From contig NC_064442.1 in assembly GCF_023343835.1 (NCBI RefSeq), forward strand, positions 16,292,501 through 16,356,500: a DNA stretch of 64,000 nucleotides, given 5' to 3'. Position numbers and translations under genes: made by a program. Positions 41,001-53,000 of this stretch are shown here, piece by piece (the first letter of the stretch is position 1; each line of letters opens with the position of its first letter). Below the pieces are notes generated by a model that had not been told where the DNA came from, ran no database searches, and was given only the letters and a program-made list of their open reading frames with translations. The stretch comes from Lagopus muta. Lineage: Eukaryota; Chordata; Aves; Galliformes; Phasianidae.

Positions 41001-44000
41001 TTCTCACCAAAACCAGAACAGTCCCCTGTAATTGCATTTCAGAGTGGAAGTCCAGGTGTGCAGATGTGAAACCAGCTCTTCTAGTTGCAGCAATAAGGTA
41101 GCTTAGACTTGCAGTGAACTTTTCTGCTTTCAGTCCCTGTGCATGAACATAAATGGTTGACAGAAGTGAACAGGACTAATTAAAGTGTGCCTGGGAAATG
41201 AACGCATTCACAAACTTCTTTCCCTCCAAAACTGTGTCGAACTTTCAAAAACCCATCTCTAGCAATAGCTCTTCTGTGGATTCCTTACTTAAGATCTAAG
41301 AGTTACGGCTGCTCTGTTCACTGTTTGGAAATTCTGAGAGTTGTATGAAGTTTCTGTTTGTGGATGAAAGAGCCCTTGAAGAAACCAGACATCCTGGGTG
41401 CTGCTTTGCAGGCTCCTTGCCATGGGAAGGGCATTACTTTCCCAACTCTGCAATCCCTTGATGAGTTCAGTGTTTGAATTAACATTGGCAGTACTGTTGC
41501 CTTTGTACTACATCACAGGTTTGCACAGCAAAGAATGTTGTAAATTCCAGTTGTGCCTGATAGTCGAGATAGCTTCATTAGTTTACAAAGCGTGGATCTG
41601 CTCCAGCTGATGATGGGAATGTGTTTCACAGTGGAGTCGGTGCCAAACAAGGAGGGGAGCAGTGAGAGCTATGCTGTTAAGGATGCCCAGTGTAACCTGG
41701 TTTGTCCTCACAGAAAGGCCGGACCCTGAGAGCTGCATTGGATGCCACAGGGCTACCAGGGCCCCAGAGCTGAGCAGCCTTTGTGCAAGGCTGAGGAGGA
41801 CACTGGGTCTCTCTGCTCTTTCTTTTATGCATGTTGCTCTCATGTGAGCTGGTGCATGTGGTGTGAAGTCTTCTCTTGCCTTCCTGTTTCTCATGCCTCA
41901 ATATGGGTTGTCTTGTTGGTGAGCTGCATGTTGGCTGGCCCTGTGAGATGCTCTGAAATGCTGTCTCCATGCTGCTTCAGCATTTGTTCCTTAGTTTTAA
42001 GGGGTCTTGTCTTCCCTTCCCCCCCTTTTTTGTACAGCCTTTTTGTACAGCCCCTGTATACATTCATCTTCTTGCCTTCAAAAAATGGTTAGAAGAGCTA
42101 GCTATGGATAAGAGAGTCCATGGCATTCCATGGAAATGTGAAATCTTTGTAGAAGATCACAGAACTTGCTGATTGCTGTCATCCTTTACTGAACCATGGT
42201 TTACATAGGAACTGTTACTACCTTTAACACTGCTCTGGTATTTTTCCTTAAAGCTTTTGTGTTTAATTTTTGTGATGGTGGTGTATGTACAGACAGCAGG
42301 TCTGGAGCTGCTGACACCCTGTTGTTGCAGAGCTAGGTGTCGTAATGCTGGGCTGTGAGCTCTCAAGTAAGCAGCGTCAACAGCCCATATTACTAGGAGC
42401 ATCTCCACCAGAGGGAAGCAGTTGGCTTTTTGTTTTGGTGTTTTTTTTTTTTTAAGTTTTATTTCTTTATGCATGATTTGGGATCCTCAGTAAGCGACAG
42501 AAAGGCATTTGTCGTAAATATCTGTGGCTTGGTTCTTTTCAACCTTGTTTCTGCTGAGAGACCGTTTTGCTTTTCCTCCTTGCGCTCACCTGGAGGCAGT
42601 GGGGATCAGCTTTTGCTTGTTTGTTGTTGTAGCTCAGTTATTTTTGCACTCCTGCCTTGGAAGCGTCTCACAGCTCTCTTTGTGTTTGTGCTTCTGCACG
42701 CACAAAAACGGTGAGAGAAGGAGTGGTGTTTGTGGCTGTACACAAGGTGTGAGTTGCCACGGCCCTCTGGTGTGAGCTGGACGGACCATGATGTCTCTTC
42801 ATTCATCCTCCCTGCCCTTTTTTCCATGGCAGAATCTCCAGCACTGCGCATCAGTTCAGCAGCTCTTAATGGCAAACCCATGAGGTTTTAATGGTAGTTT
42901 TACAGTCTTCAAATAAATGGATTTCTGCTACACATTGATTTAGAAACTTTATATTCTATTTACTGACATCAGTTCCTCTTTCCATAAATCTTCCATGGGT
43001 CGCCTACTGCTGCTTTCAGTGACGTGGCAAGTTTGAGTTTTTGCTTAACTTGAACAGTGTACTAAGTTGAGTGATAGGTAATGCTTCTGCTTTCTGATAA
43101 AGAAGTAGCTAGAAATAAATAACAAGTAATGAAATGTTGCCTGGACCATCTCTTGCTGTAAGGCACTGGTCAGAGGGAACCAGGCTCAGTTTGTTGTTGT
43201 TGTGTTCCCCTCTCCTCGTAATTTTCACTGAATTGCTGCAGTGCTTCCAGCATGACTGCTCTGGAGTACTTCACTGAAATTGGATTAACATTGATTTGGT
43301 ATTTTTACTTGAAGCTTGTATGTATAAATATGTTCCTTCTTCTGATAAATCTTCTTGCAGTTATCGCTGTGATGACTTTGTAGTGAATGATACCAAGCTG
43401 GGGCTGGTGCAGAAGGTCAGAGAGCACCTACAGAACTTGGAAAAGTAAGTGGTGTGTTCACTACCTATGGTTTGGGTAGGCTGACAGAATTTAAATGGGA
43501 TTTCTGTTCTCTATGCATATTTAGTACATGTGTTTTGGTTGTGATATGAGTGATACTGTGTGTATCTAAAAATGCCTTTTCATCACCGAGGAGCAGAATG
43601 GAAGAGGTTTGGCTGATCATGTACATCTTGTTTCTTATATGCTGTGCCTTTAGAGGCTGCATATGCAGGAATTTAGAAATTCATTAGTTTTCTTTCTCCC
43701 ATGTCAATAATCCCTATATTGTTCCTTAGAAATAGGACAGGATTTCCAGAACAGAATCACAGTTTCATCAAAAGCAGAAAAAAAAAAGTTTCTGAAGCAA
43801 AGAAACTGAAACTGAAATGTTGGTGGAAGTAGTTTTCGTGTTATTTGCATAGTTTGGTTTCCGAGCAGAAAGACAAAGAAAAGTTTATGAACTTAAACTG
43901 TACAGAAGAAACATGCGTTTCCTGTGACTTTTTCTGGCTCTCTGCCATAGAAAAGTAAATACTATAATCTCTGTGATGCAGATGCTGTGGCCTATGCTAG

Positions 44001-47000
44001 ATAGCAAATATTTTTTTTCTTAGTTTGCTTGCATATCTTTCCTAATCCTAAGTGGAAACGCATGTGCATACAGTGCTTCCCAATGTATTGCAATGCCCCA
44101 GAGTTCCAACAGCACTCCTCTGAGAAGTCGCTGCGATCCAGAGAGTGTCTGCATCCTTCCTCAGTGTGTTGGGGACTTCATAAGTAGCGTTAATGTGGTG
44201 AGATGTAGGGCTGTGTGGGCACAGTGAGAGCACGCCTGGGAGATGCTGCTCATCCAGAGGCAGGCAGATGTTGTGGTGGAGGATTCCATCATGTCTAATG
44301 ACAGCTTCTGGATGTTTGGAGGGCTTTTCAATTAAAAAACAAAACGGAAATAGAGCAAAGCCTAAAAGCTGGAACGTTCTGTTAGAGAGAAGTCCTGAGT
44401 GGAAGAATCCAGGGCCCCTGATTTCTGGTGCTGTGGAAAAGAGAAACCTGTTGTTCTTGTGGCATTGTATGAGTCTTACCCAGGTGTTGCACCCTGGTGT
44501 ATTTATATGTCAGAGAAGTGCAATACATTACTGACTGCACTTCAGATGCTTCTGGTCTTCAGTACTTCACTTTGTCCTGGCTTTCTCAGAGTTCAGGATG
44601 ACTCTTGCAGCAGAAGTATTTTATGGAAAACTCTCTATTAAGCACTCCTTTGGTCATGGGAGAAGATGAAGGCTATTTCAGATCAGAGGTGGCACGTAAC
44701 AAGGGATGTCTCAGGGCACACACTGCACTACGCATAGCCTAACACAGTTAACTCAGACCTGGGTGTTGAAAATAGGATGTGCATCTGTACTCTATGCATT
44801 CTGTTTTCAGTCTATGAAATGCACGTGTGGTTATCAGGAAGCTCTTTGCTGTCTTAATGACAACTGATGGCAGATGTGGTAACTGTTATGACATTGGGAT
44901 GATTATCTGTTGTCCGTTTCCTGCAAGATTTTGTTTTATACTAACATGTTTTATTTGCTTCCCAACAGTTCAGCCTTTACATCAGACAGACACAGGAAAA
45001 GAAAACTATTGGAAAACTCATCTCTGAACAGCAAGTTACTAAAAGTAAATGTAAGTATAACAGAGCTCATACACAGTTTTGCTAAACCTTTTGAGGTTTA
45101 TAGTTGGGCTAGATTTAAAGTACTTAGCCAGCTACCAACTCCTCCCTGGTTTATTTTGTCTTCCTCATCTCCTGACCACACTGAGGAAAGAGCCTCTTCT
45201 CATTAAATAACATTTGATACTCTGCTGTGCTTCTGCTGGCCTCCACTTTGAGCTTCTCTTTGTTCCTTAAGATCAGTGAGGTGGAAAACAGGTAGTACTC
45301 AAGAGATTGAAACAGCTACAAGGAAGGTTTTATTTTCATTTCACTTTATTTTGTGCAGACAGGGCATTTATTTTGTTCCTTTTAGAGTGCAGAAAGAAGA
45401 CAGAGAGGCAAGCCTTTGTCTAAAGGGGGATGAGAGAGTAGTTTTTAAGAAAAAGTAGAAGGCTTTTAAAACTTCTAAGAAACAGCTGATGAAATTTGCT
45501 TTCCAAAGCAGCTGTGAAATATGCTGAAGACTGTGCTCCCTCTCACGTTCCACCTTCCTGATGGTTTGACTTCACGTCTGTTGAGCAGTACCCAGGAGAA
45601 CACAGTCCAGCTCTGTCTGAAAAGCTGCACAGTATTTTCCAGTCAAAGAACGCTCCAAACCAAATGCCTGTTTGTGGTGGTTAGAGTTGAGGGATCTTCT
45701 AATCCACATAATTTCTCACAGATTTCAGGGAGGGGGAAAGAAGAGAGAGTGACTCGGCTCTATGTGACTGCCTTGTTTTCACCAGAGGGAGCGTAGAGCA
45801 GAGTGCTGCCTCCTGAGCCCTTGGGCCTGCAGCACAGCAGTGAATTCCAGTGCAGCTGAAGTAATGGCTGTCTTCAGCTACAAGAAATAATTGTCTGAGT
45901 GGGAAGCGAAGAGGCTCTGATTATGAATGGAAATAAGAGGGGAGGGATGGCAGAAGCAAAGCAGTCAGTTGCTGCTTTGCAGAGTCTTTGGGTTTAGTGA
46001 CATTGAAAATGTACTGCCAGGGTTGCTTTGGCTTTGAAACCACGTTTTTCAAATCGAGTAGATTAATGATTGTTGGTATCACAGTAACAGCTCTGCTGGG
46101 AGAAAGTGGGTGAGCAGGGATGTATGCATCTTTAACCTAAGCATCCTCACTTCCAGGGAAGCACCACTGCCCTCTGTGCCACAGGCCTTCGGAACCTGGG
46201 GAACACGTGTTTCATGAATGCCATCCTGCAGTCGCTCAGGTACTTCCTTGCTGTCAGTCAGGACTGAGCTTGCCAGAGACAAAGCACAGGTCCATTACTG
46301 GGACTTCTGTAGCAGAGCATAGAATCAGTAGGTAGAAGATGACACTGTTAACTTCCTTAGCAGCTGCAGCTTGTTTTTGTTAGGGAGTGCTTTTGATAAC
46401 TCTATCACAGTACCTGTTTGTCAAAGCAGAGCCAAAATGTAGTTGTTTCAGGTATTTGGGATGATGGTGGTATTTACGGATTCAGTCACTCATTTACAGA
46501 AGATAAGTATTTGTTACAGTATTTCTAGTATTGTGGAAGAAAATGTTTAAAAAAACAACCTGTTCCTGTTGCCATCACTTACCATCACTAGGTGAAGTTC
46601 CGTTCATGGATTTCAAATAACAGACTCCAGGATTACATCTTCCCTTTACTCTCTGTCCTTTAAGGATTTCATTCATTTTTCCTTTTTTTTTCTTCCCCAG
46701 TAATATTCAGCAGTTTTGCTGTTACTTCAAAGAATTGCCTGCTGTGGAGCTGAGGAATGGGAAGACAGCAGGCAGGAGAACTTACCATACCAGGAGCCAG
46801 GGAGATAACAATGTGTAAGCAGAGGCTTCTTTGTTGTCACTGAACTTTAATGAAAATGGCAAATGCTGAACTCGTAGAGCTGCTATACACTTTCAGTGTT
46901 AGAGAATCACAGAAAATGATCCCTAGAGGATCAGTGTCGTAGAAAAACAGTTGGCTGCACAAGAAAAAGGAACTGCTGCTTGCAGTGGGCACGTGTCAGC

Positions 47001-50000
47001 CTTGTCCTGCAGGGAGAGGCAGTCAAATACATCAGGAAGTGCTAAGGTAAGGTGAGGAAGTGCTAGTTAAATACTGCCACTTGGTTGTGCCATTCAGAGC
47101 CTGTAACTTCTTTCAGCAAGTGTTGAAGTGACCATGTTAGTAGACTTTACAACACAATGGTGAAGGGTGCATAGATTTCCAGTATCTGAAATATAATTTT
47201 CCTAACCTGTCCACCTCTGATGTTATGGGTAGGATTTTGGGCAAACTCTTTGAAGTACTGGAATGTACTCAGTCATTACAATTTTAACCAAGGTAACGTC
47301 TGATATTTGTACCATTGAGCTAGTAAACCCTCTGGAGTTACACTGCAAGCCCATATTCATCACCAGCTTTTACTTTCTTTCCAGTTCATTGGTGGAAGAA
47401 TTCAGAAAGACACTTTGTGCTCTATGGCAAGGAAGCCAAACTGCATTTAGTCCAGAGTCCTTATTTTATGTTGTTTGGAAAATTATGCCAAATTTTAGGT
47501 AAGTTTTGTAACTTATTATTTTCTATTGTAATCTTGTATTGCTGGTGTCCTGATCTCCAACCTGCTGAATGTGGGAGATGGAGAATGCAGACTTCCTGTG
47601 TGCCCATAAATACTCCTGGAAAAAAATCTTTACTTAGGTTTGCTTTTGTGTTTGTCAGTGGATCTTTTTTCCCCACGCTTTGATAATGTGCTGCATGTGA
47701 CACTGATGGAGATGGCAGAGATCTCAAATGCTGAAACACTTTGTAAAGTGCTTGTAAAGATACTTTGTGCCTCGTGGCAAAGAAGCAAAAGTGCCTTTAG
47801 GTCACAGTCATATTCCAAGCTTGCTCCAATAAGAAACTGATGAAGTCAGATTAAAAATGTGCAGGTCTACATGCAAATGTACTGGGTAAAACTTCCTTGA
47901 TTCTCTGAAAGCACAGTTATCATCATTAGTTGGACGTGAAATGAGGACTGTAATAAAACCAGCCATTTTGTGCCCATACTGACAAAAAAAGAAAGACAAT
48001 GGTTACTCCAGTAAATTGAAGTATCATTCCTCTCCAAGGTCTCCCTGTCCTGGCCCCTGAACCTCTTTCAAAGGAGCACTGAAACCTGTTAGGATATATT
48101 GTGATGAAGGTAAGTTGCTCCATGTTCTCAGGTAGTAAAGATGCTGTTATCTGTTACGCCTCTAGCAGTGCTGAAAAGATGCTGTGAGCATACACGAGTA
48201 ACCCAAATAACGAAAGCTGTCTTGTTCTGTTCTTCACACTGCCGAGTCTGTTTCAGTTGGCTTAAGAGAATCAAGGAAGTTTAATACCAGTGGTTTCATG
48301 CAGTGACCAAAAACTCCATCTGTGATGTCTTTGATCATTTTTTCCAACTACAGTCTTCACTGTAATTCCCGATAGGCTAAGCAAGAAACAATTGGAGTTC
48401 CTCAAGCAAATTTTCAGCACTGTGGATTCTATCAGAGTTTTTAAAAGTGCTTTTATATTGTTTTAGGGTTTTAAAATTATTTTCCCCTTATTCCCGCTTA
48501 ACTAGGAACATGTGCATGATTAAGTGGTGAGGAATCACTTGGAGAGCAGTGTCAGCTGGTCAGCAAATCCCTGCTCCCACATGGTCCAGTGAGAAAGCTT
48601 GTTCAGTGCTTGACCGTACCTTGTAAAAGGTGATGGCGTTCCTGGTGTGCATTGTGTGCTGCTCACCAGATAGAGCGGAGGAGCTGGACAGATGCTCAGG
48701 AAAGGTGGCTGGAACCAATAGCTTACCAACAGCAGAATAGCTGCTCTGGCTGTGCTTATGAAGTGATGGGGGCAGGGAGAGAAAACATACTTGGAAACTT
48801 GGTTTAATTTTTTTTAAGCTTAAAGATATGTCAGTTGTTGAAGGCGTGTGCCTGCTTCCAGGACTGCAAGTGCTGCTTTTCTTTCAGAAGGTTACTGACT
48901 TTGTTACAGGAAGTTGAACAAAAGAAGGGTTGCTTGGGCTCGTGATGGTTCTCTGTCTCATCTCACATGTAATCTGTGTAGAGAATATTGCTTATGGTTT
49001 TTAAGACTTGTATATGACAAGCACAGCCAGAGTGTCTCTAAGCTCCAACTCTGCTGCCAAAGTCCTGCTCCTTGACGTTGTGCTGCTTTGATTCTGCTGC
49101 GTGCCAAAATAGCCTGCAGCTTCATGCTGAGTTGCAAGATGTGTGTTTTGTAGTCTTACTGCTGTATAAATAGAGTGCTCTGTTCTCCTAGTAAATGTCT
49201 CTCTTCATATCTTGCTATCAGTAGGAAAAGGGATGTCAGCAGTGGGCTTCTGATATTACAGTCAGATCAGGGATGTTACAGTCTGATCAGGGATGTTACA
49301 CAAGCTGTCAGAGAAACTCTGCATTTCAGCTGAAGAGCGTTCATCCATATCCTCACAGTCTTTTCAAGATCTGCATTTAGACTTGAGCTTTTTATCAAAT
49401 GCAGAGAATCTTTCATCTATAAATAACTTATTTGTGTGCCAGCGTAAAACCCGTGCATCAGGATCACAGCCAACAGCGTGGAATGATTCCAAAGGTTATT
49501 TAGTCATACCTGTTGGTGATCAAATGCACTGTGTTAGGAGTTCTTTGAGGAGGAAGTTGCTGTTGGGAAGGTATCTGAAGCAAAGTAGATCCCATGCATG
49601 TAATCTTCAGATGAAGAATCATCATAAACAGCTGTTCAGTAAGCAGGAGATACCTGTATTAAATATGCTTTTGTCTTAACGATTTCAGAGTTTGCACTGT
49701 CAGTGAGAGATGCATGTGGGAAACCAAACGCTGAGAATAAATTCCTTGTATCAGTGGGGAGGGGAGCAAGCAGGCAAGCAAGCAACTGGATCTGCCAAAG
49801 CATCACATGGCTGTGTACCAAATGAAGAGCATGTGGTCATTCTGACATGGCACGGCACCCATACGTTTGGTGATGTCCTTGAACAGCACCGGTTTTGAGA
49901 CTTCAGAATGCTGACCATAACTGGGTCCAGAGTTGAGATGAGCAGAGTGCTGGCTGAATCCAGATATCTGAGTTGTAACAGTTCTGCAGCAGCTCTTCCA

Positions 50001-53000
50001 TTATAAAACTTACCATAGAAGTTCCTCATGGAGATGGCTGCACAGTGATGGGGCTGTGAGGGAACAGAGGTTGTGGTTTGTTTGCACATCAGTGTATCTT
50101 TCTGAGGGCTTCGGTTCAAAATACACACGGCTCTTTAAATCCTGCTCAGTATTGCTAAACAAATGTATGTTGTTCTGAGTGATGTGCTCTGTCTCAAAGT
50201 AATACAGCCCAAACCTTTGGTGATGATGTTGTTTTTGTTTTTGCTCAAGGGGTTACCAGCAACAGGATGCCCACGAGTTCATGCGTTACCTTTTGGACCA
50301 TCTACACCTGGAACTCCAGGGTGGCTTTAATGGTGTTTCACGTTCAGTAATTTTGCAAGAAAATTCTAGCCTGACTGCGAGCAGCAAATGTTGCATGTAA
50401 GAAATGTTCTCTAATTATTTCTTCAATACCTTAGTGCCTTTGTGTAGGTCTGGGTGGCGGATCTGAAAGTTTAAGTGCACGTTTCCTTGTTCGAGCTGTC
50501 CTTAGCAAATGTGTAACATCGCAGTTACAAAGCTGCAGGGACATGGACTATGGTCCTACAGGATCTTCTTCCTTTCACAAGGAAGTATGGCCCTCAGATG
50601 AGCACTCTTTTCCTGGCTGTGAGCATACAGAGTAAGTTGTAAACACACTTCAGAAGAAAAAAAATCTGTGCAGTTCCTATTCTGTATGCATATGGAATTA
50701 TCTTCTTTTGGAGTGATAGATGGCTTGAAAAATACACAGGCAAAAAGGCTGCCAAGGAGCTGAATGCTTAAATTGTCAGTGGACCTTGTAGATTAGGGAG
50801 AAAGCAGAGCAGCTTCTGTTGGATTTGAGGCAGTTTCCCTGCAGATGGTCTCTGCATTTTGTTTATTCACCTGATGCACACTTAAAGCTGCTGGGTTTTT
50901 TTGTTGTTGTTTTCCTGCCACTGTTGATTTTCACGTTGTTGTGCATCCTGAAACAGGCACTCATCTGCTTATTCATAGAATCACAGAATGGCCTGGGTTG
51001 AAAAGGAGCACAGCAATCATCTAGCTTCAACCCTCTTGCTTTGTGCAGGGTCCCCAGCCACACACCTCTCTTAAAATACTGCTCTTCCTGAATTTTGCTG
51101 GGTGTGCTTTTTCTCAGATTAAAGCTATCACAGGGAGAAAGCATTTTAATTTGCTTCAGGAAGTAAGGTCAGGTCAGTTTGGTCCTTGGATTCTCTGAGC
51201 AGAAGTTGAGTGAATTTTCCCTTTCTGTAGTGATGACTACACTGGGTAGTATATAGTACATAGTAGACAGCTCTACTGTTTCCCCAAAAAACAAGTGTCT
51301 AAAATTGCTCTTAGAATTAAAGAATGCTTGGAAAATAAACCAGTTTTGTTTTCAATGTGCATAAATGTATCTGACCTTGGGAGAGAGCTTAACTTTGAGA
51401 TGTGTACAGTAATTCTGCTGTGAGCATGGAGAGGTGGAATACAGTAGCAGTGAATTGCCTTTTGTCAAAGGCACACTGAGGTCATATGTGCTTAAATGGT
51501 TTCAGTGTGAGGATGCTGTGAATACTCTCTTTTTGAGTGTCCCTTTATTTGGGCAGCCATTTCCTTCCACTTTACAGTTAATATCAGCTCTGCTTGTTAA
51601 GTTATAGGTGGAGCACTGATACAGAACATGGGTTTTTGCAAGCTTGCAGCGTCAGAACTACAAGCACAAACTAGCCAGTTATTGCAAAGTTGTGTAATAA
51701 AATGGTTTGTTCTCATTGGGCTACGAAGTCATTACCTAATCTGCAGAGAAGATTCAGTAAGAGACTTAGCCTAATGGAAGTGTGGAGGATGATGATGCTG
51801 GTAGATATCGCTTAGCATATCTTAATGCAATGTAAGCTGTCTTTGGTAGCAAAACGGGAGAAATGTAGAACTTGATTTAAAGGAGTCCAAATTACTTGCA
51901 GCAAAGAATGGTGATGTTTCAAAACAAAATGGTTGACCTACCTGTGAGGGAAGAATTTTAGTTTGGAAACAGCCTTAGTCACAGGGCACCTTGTGAGAAT
52001 CACAGAACTGTAGGGGTTGGAAGGGACCTCCAGAGATCATCGAGTCCAACCCCCTGCCAAAGCAGGTTCCCTACAGCAGGTCGCACAGGTCGGCATCCAG
52101 GCAGGTCTTGAACATCTCCAGAGAAGGAGACTCCACCACCTCCCTGGGCAGCCTGTTCCAGTGCTCCGTCACCTCACTGTAAAGAAGTTCTTGCGCACAT
52201 TGGTGCAGAACTTCCTATGCTGCGGTTTCCAGCCGTTTCCCCTTGTCCTGTCTCCACTCACCACTGAAAAGAGTCTGGCCTCGCCATTCTGCCCCCCACA
52301 CCTTAGATACCTTAGATAACAGACCCAGTTCACTCAGCCTTTCTTCATAGCAGAGATGCTCCAGGCCCTTCACCATCTTCGTGGCCCTCCGCTGGACTCT
52401 TTCCAAGAGATCCCTGTCTTTTTTGTACTGGGGAGCCCAGAACTGGACGCAGTGCTCCAGATGAGGCCTCACCAGGGCAGAGTAGAGGGGGAGGATCACC
52501 TCCTTTGACCTGCTGGCCACGCTCTTTTTAATGCATCCCAGGATGCCATTGGTCCTCTTGGCCACCAGGGCACACTGCTGGCTCATGGCCAACCTGTCGT
52601 CCACCAGGACCCCCAGGTCCCTCTCCGCAGAGCTCCCCTCCAGCAGCTCATCCCCCAACCTGTACTGGTGCATGCAATTATTCCTCCCCAGATGCAAGAC
52701 TCTACACTTGCTTTTGTTAAGCCTCATCCGTTTTTCTTTGCCCAGCTCTCCAGCCTGTCCAGGTCTTGCTGAATGGCAGCACGGCCTTTAGGCGTGTCAG
52801 CCAATCCTCCCAACTTGGTATCATCAGCAAACTTGCTGAGGGTGGCCATTATCCCTTCATCAAGGTCATTGATGAAGATGTTGAACAAGACCGGACCCAG
52901 CACAGACCCCTGGGGGACACCACTGGTTACAGGTCTCCAGCCAGACTCTGCACTGCCAACTCTGCACCTCTGTGTGATAAAAAGGGACTCAGCCAGTACT

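Larger units (their letters stand above)
47499..50249 (+). other. USP3: USP3 intron 8 (2.75 kb)
   Basis: GTAAGT to CTCAAG. Contains the exon 8 relic (47756-47810), the 20-bp tandem repeat (49261-49300) and a 128-codon plus-strand frame (49293-49679) without a recognised domain. Confidence 0.85.

Noticed and set aside
46911-46950. GAGAATCACAGAA string in intron 7 as a CR1 tail
   Set aside because: Only the tail-like words match; the diagnostic GGTTGGAAGGGACC part is absent.
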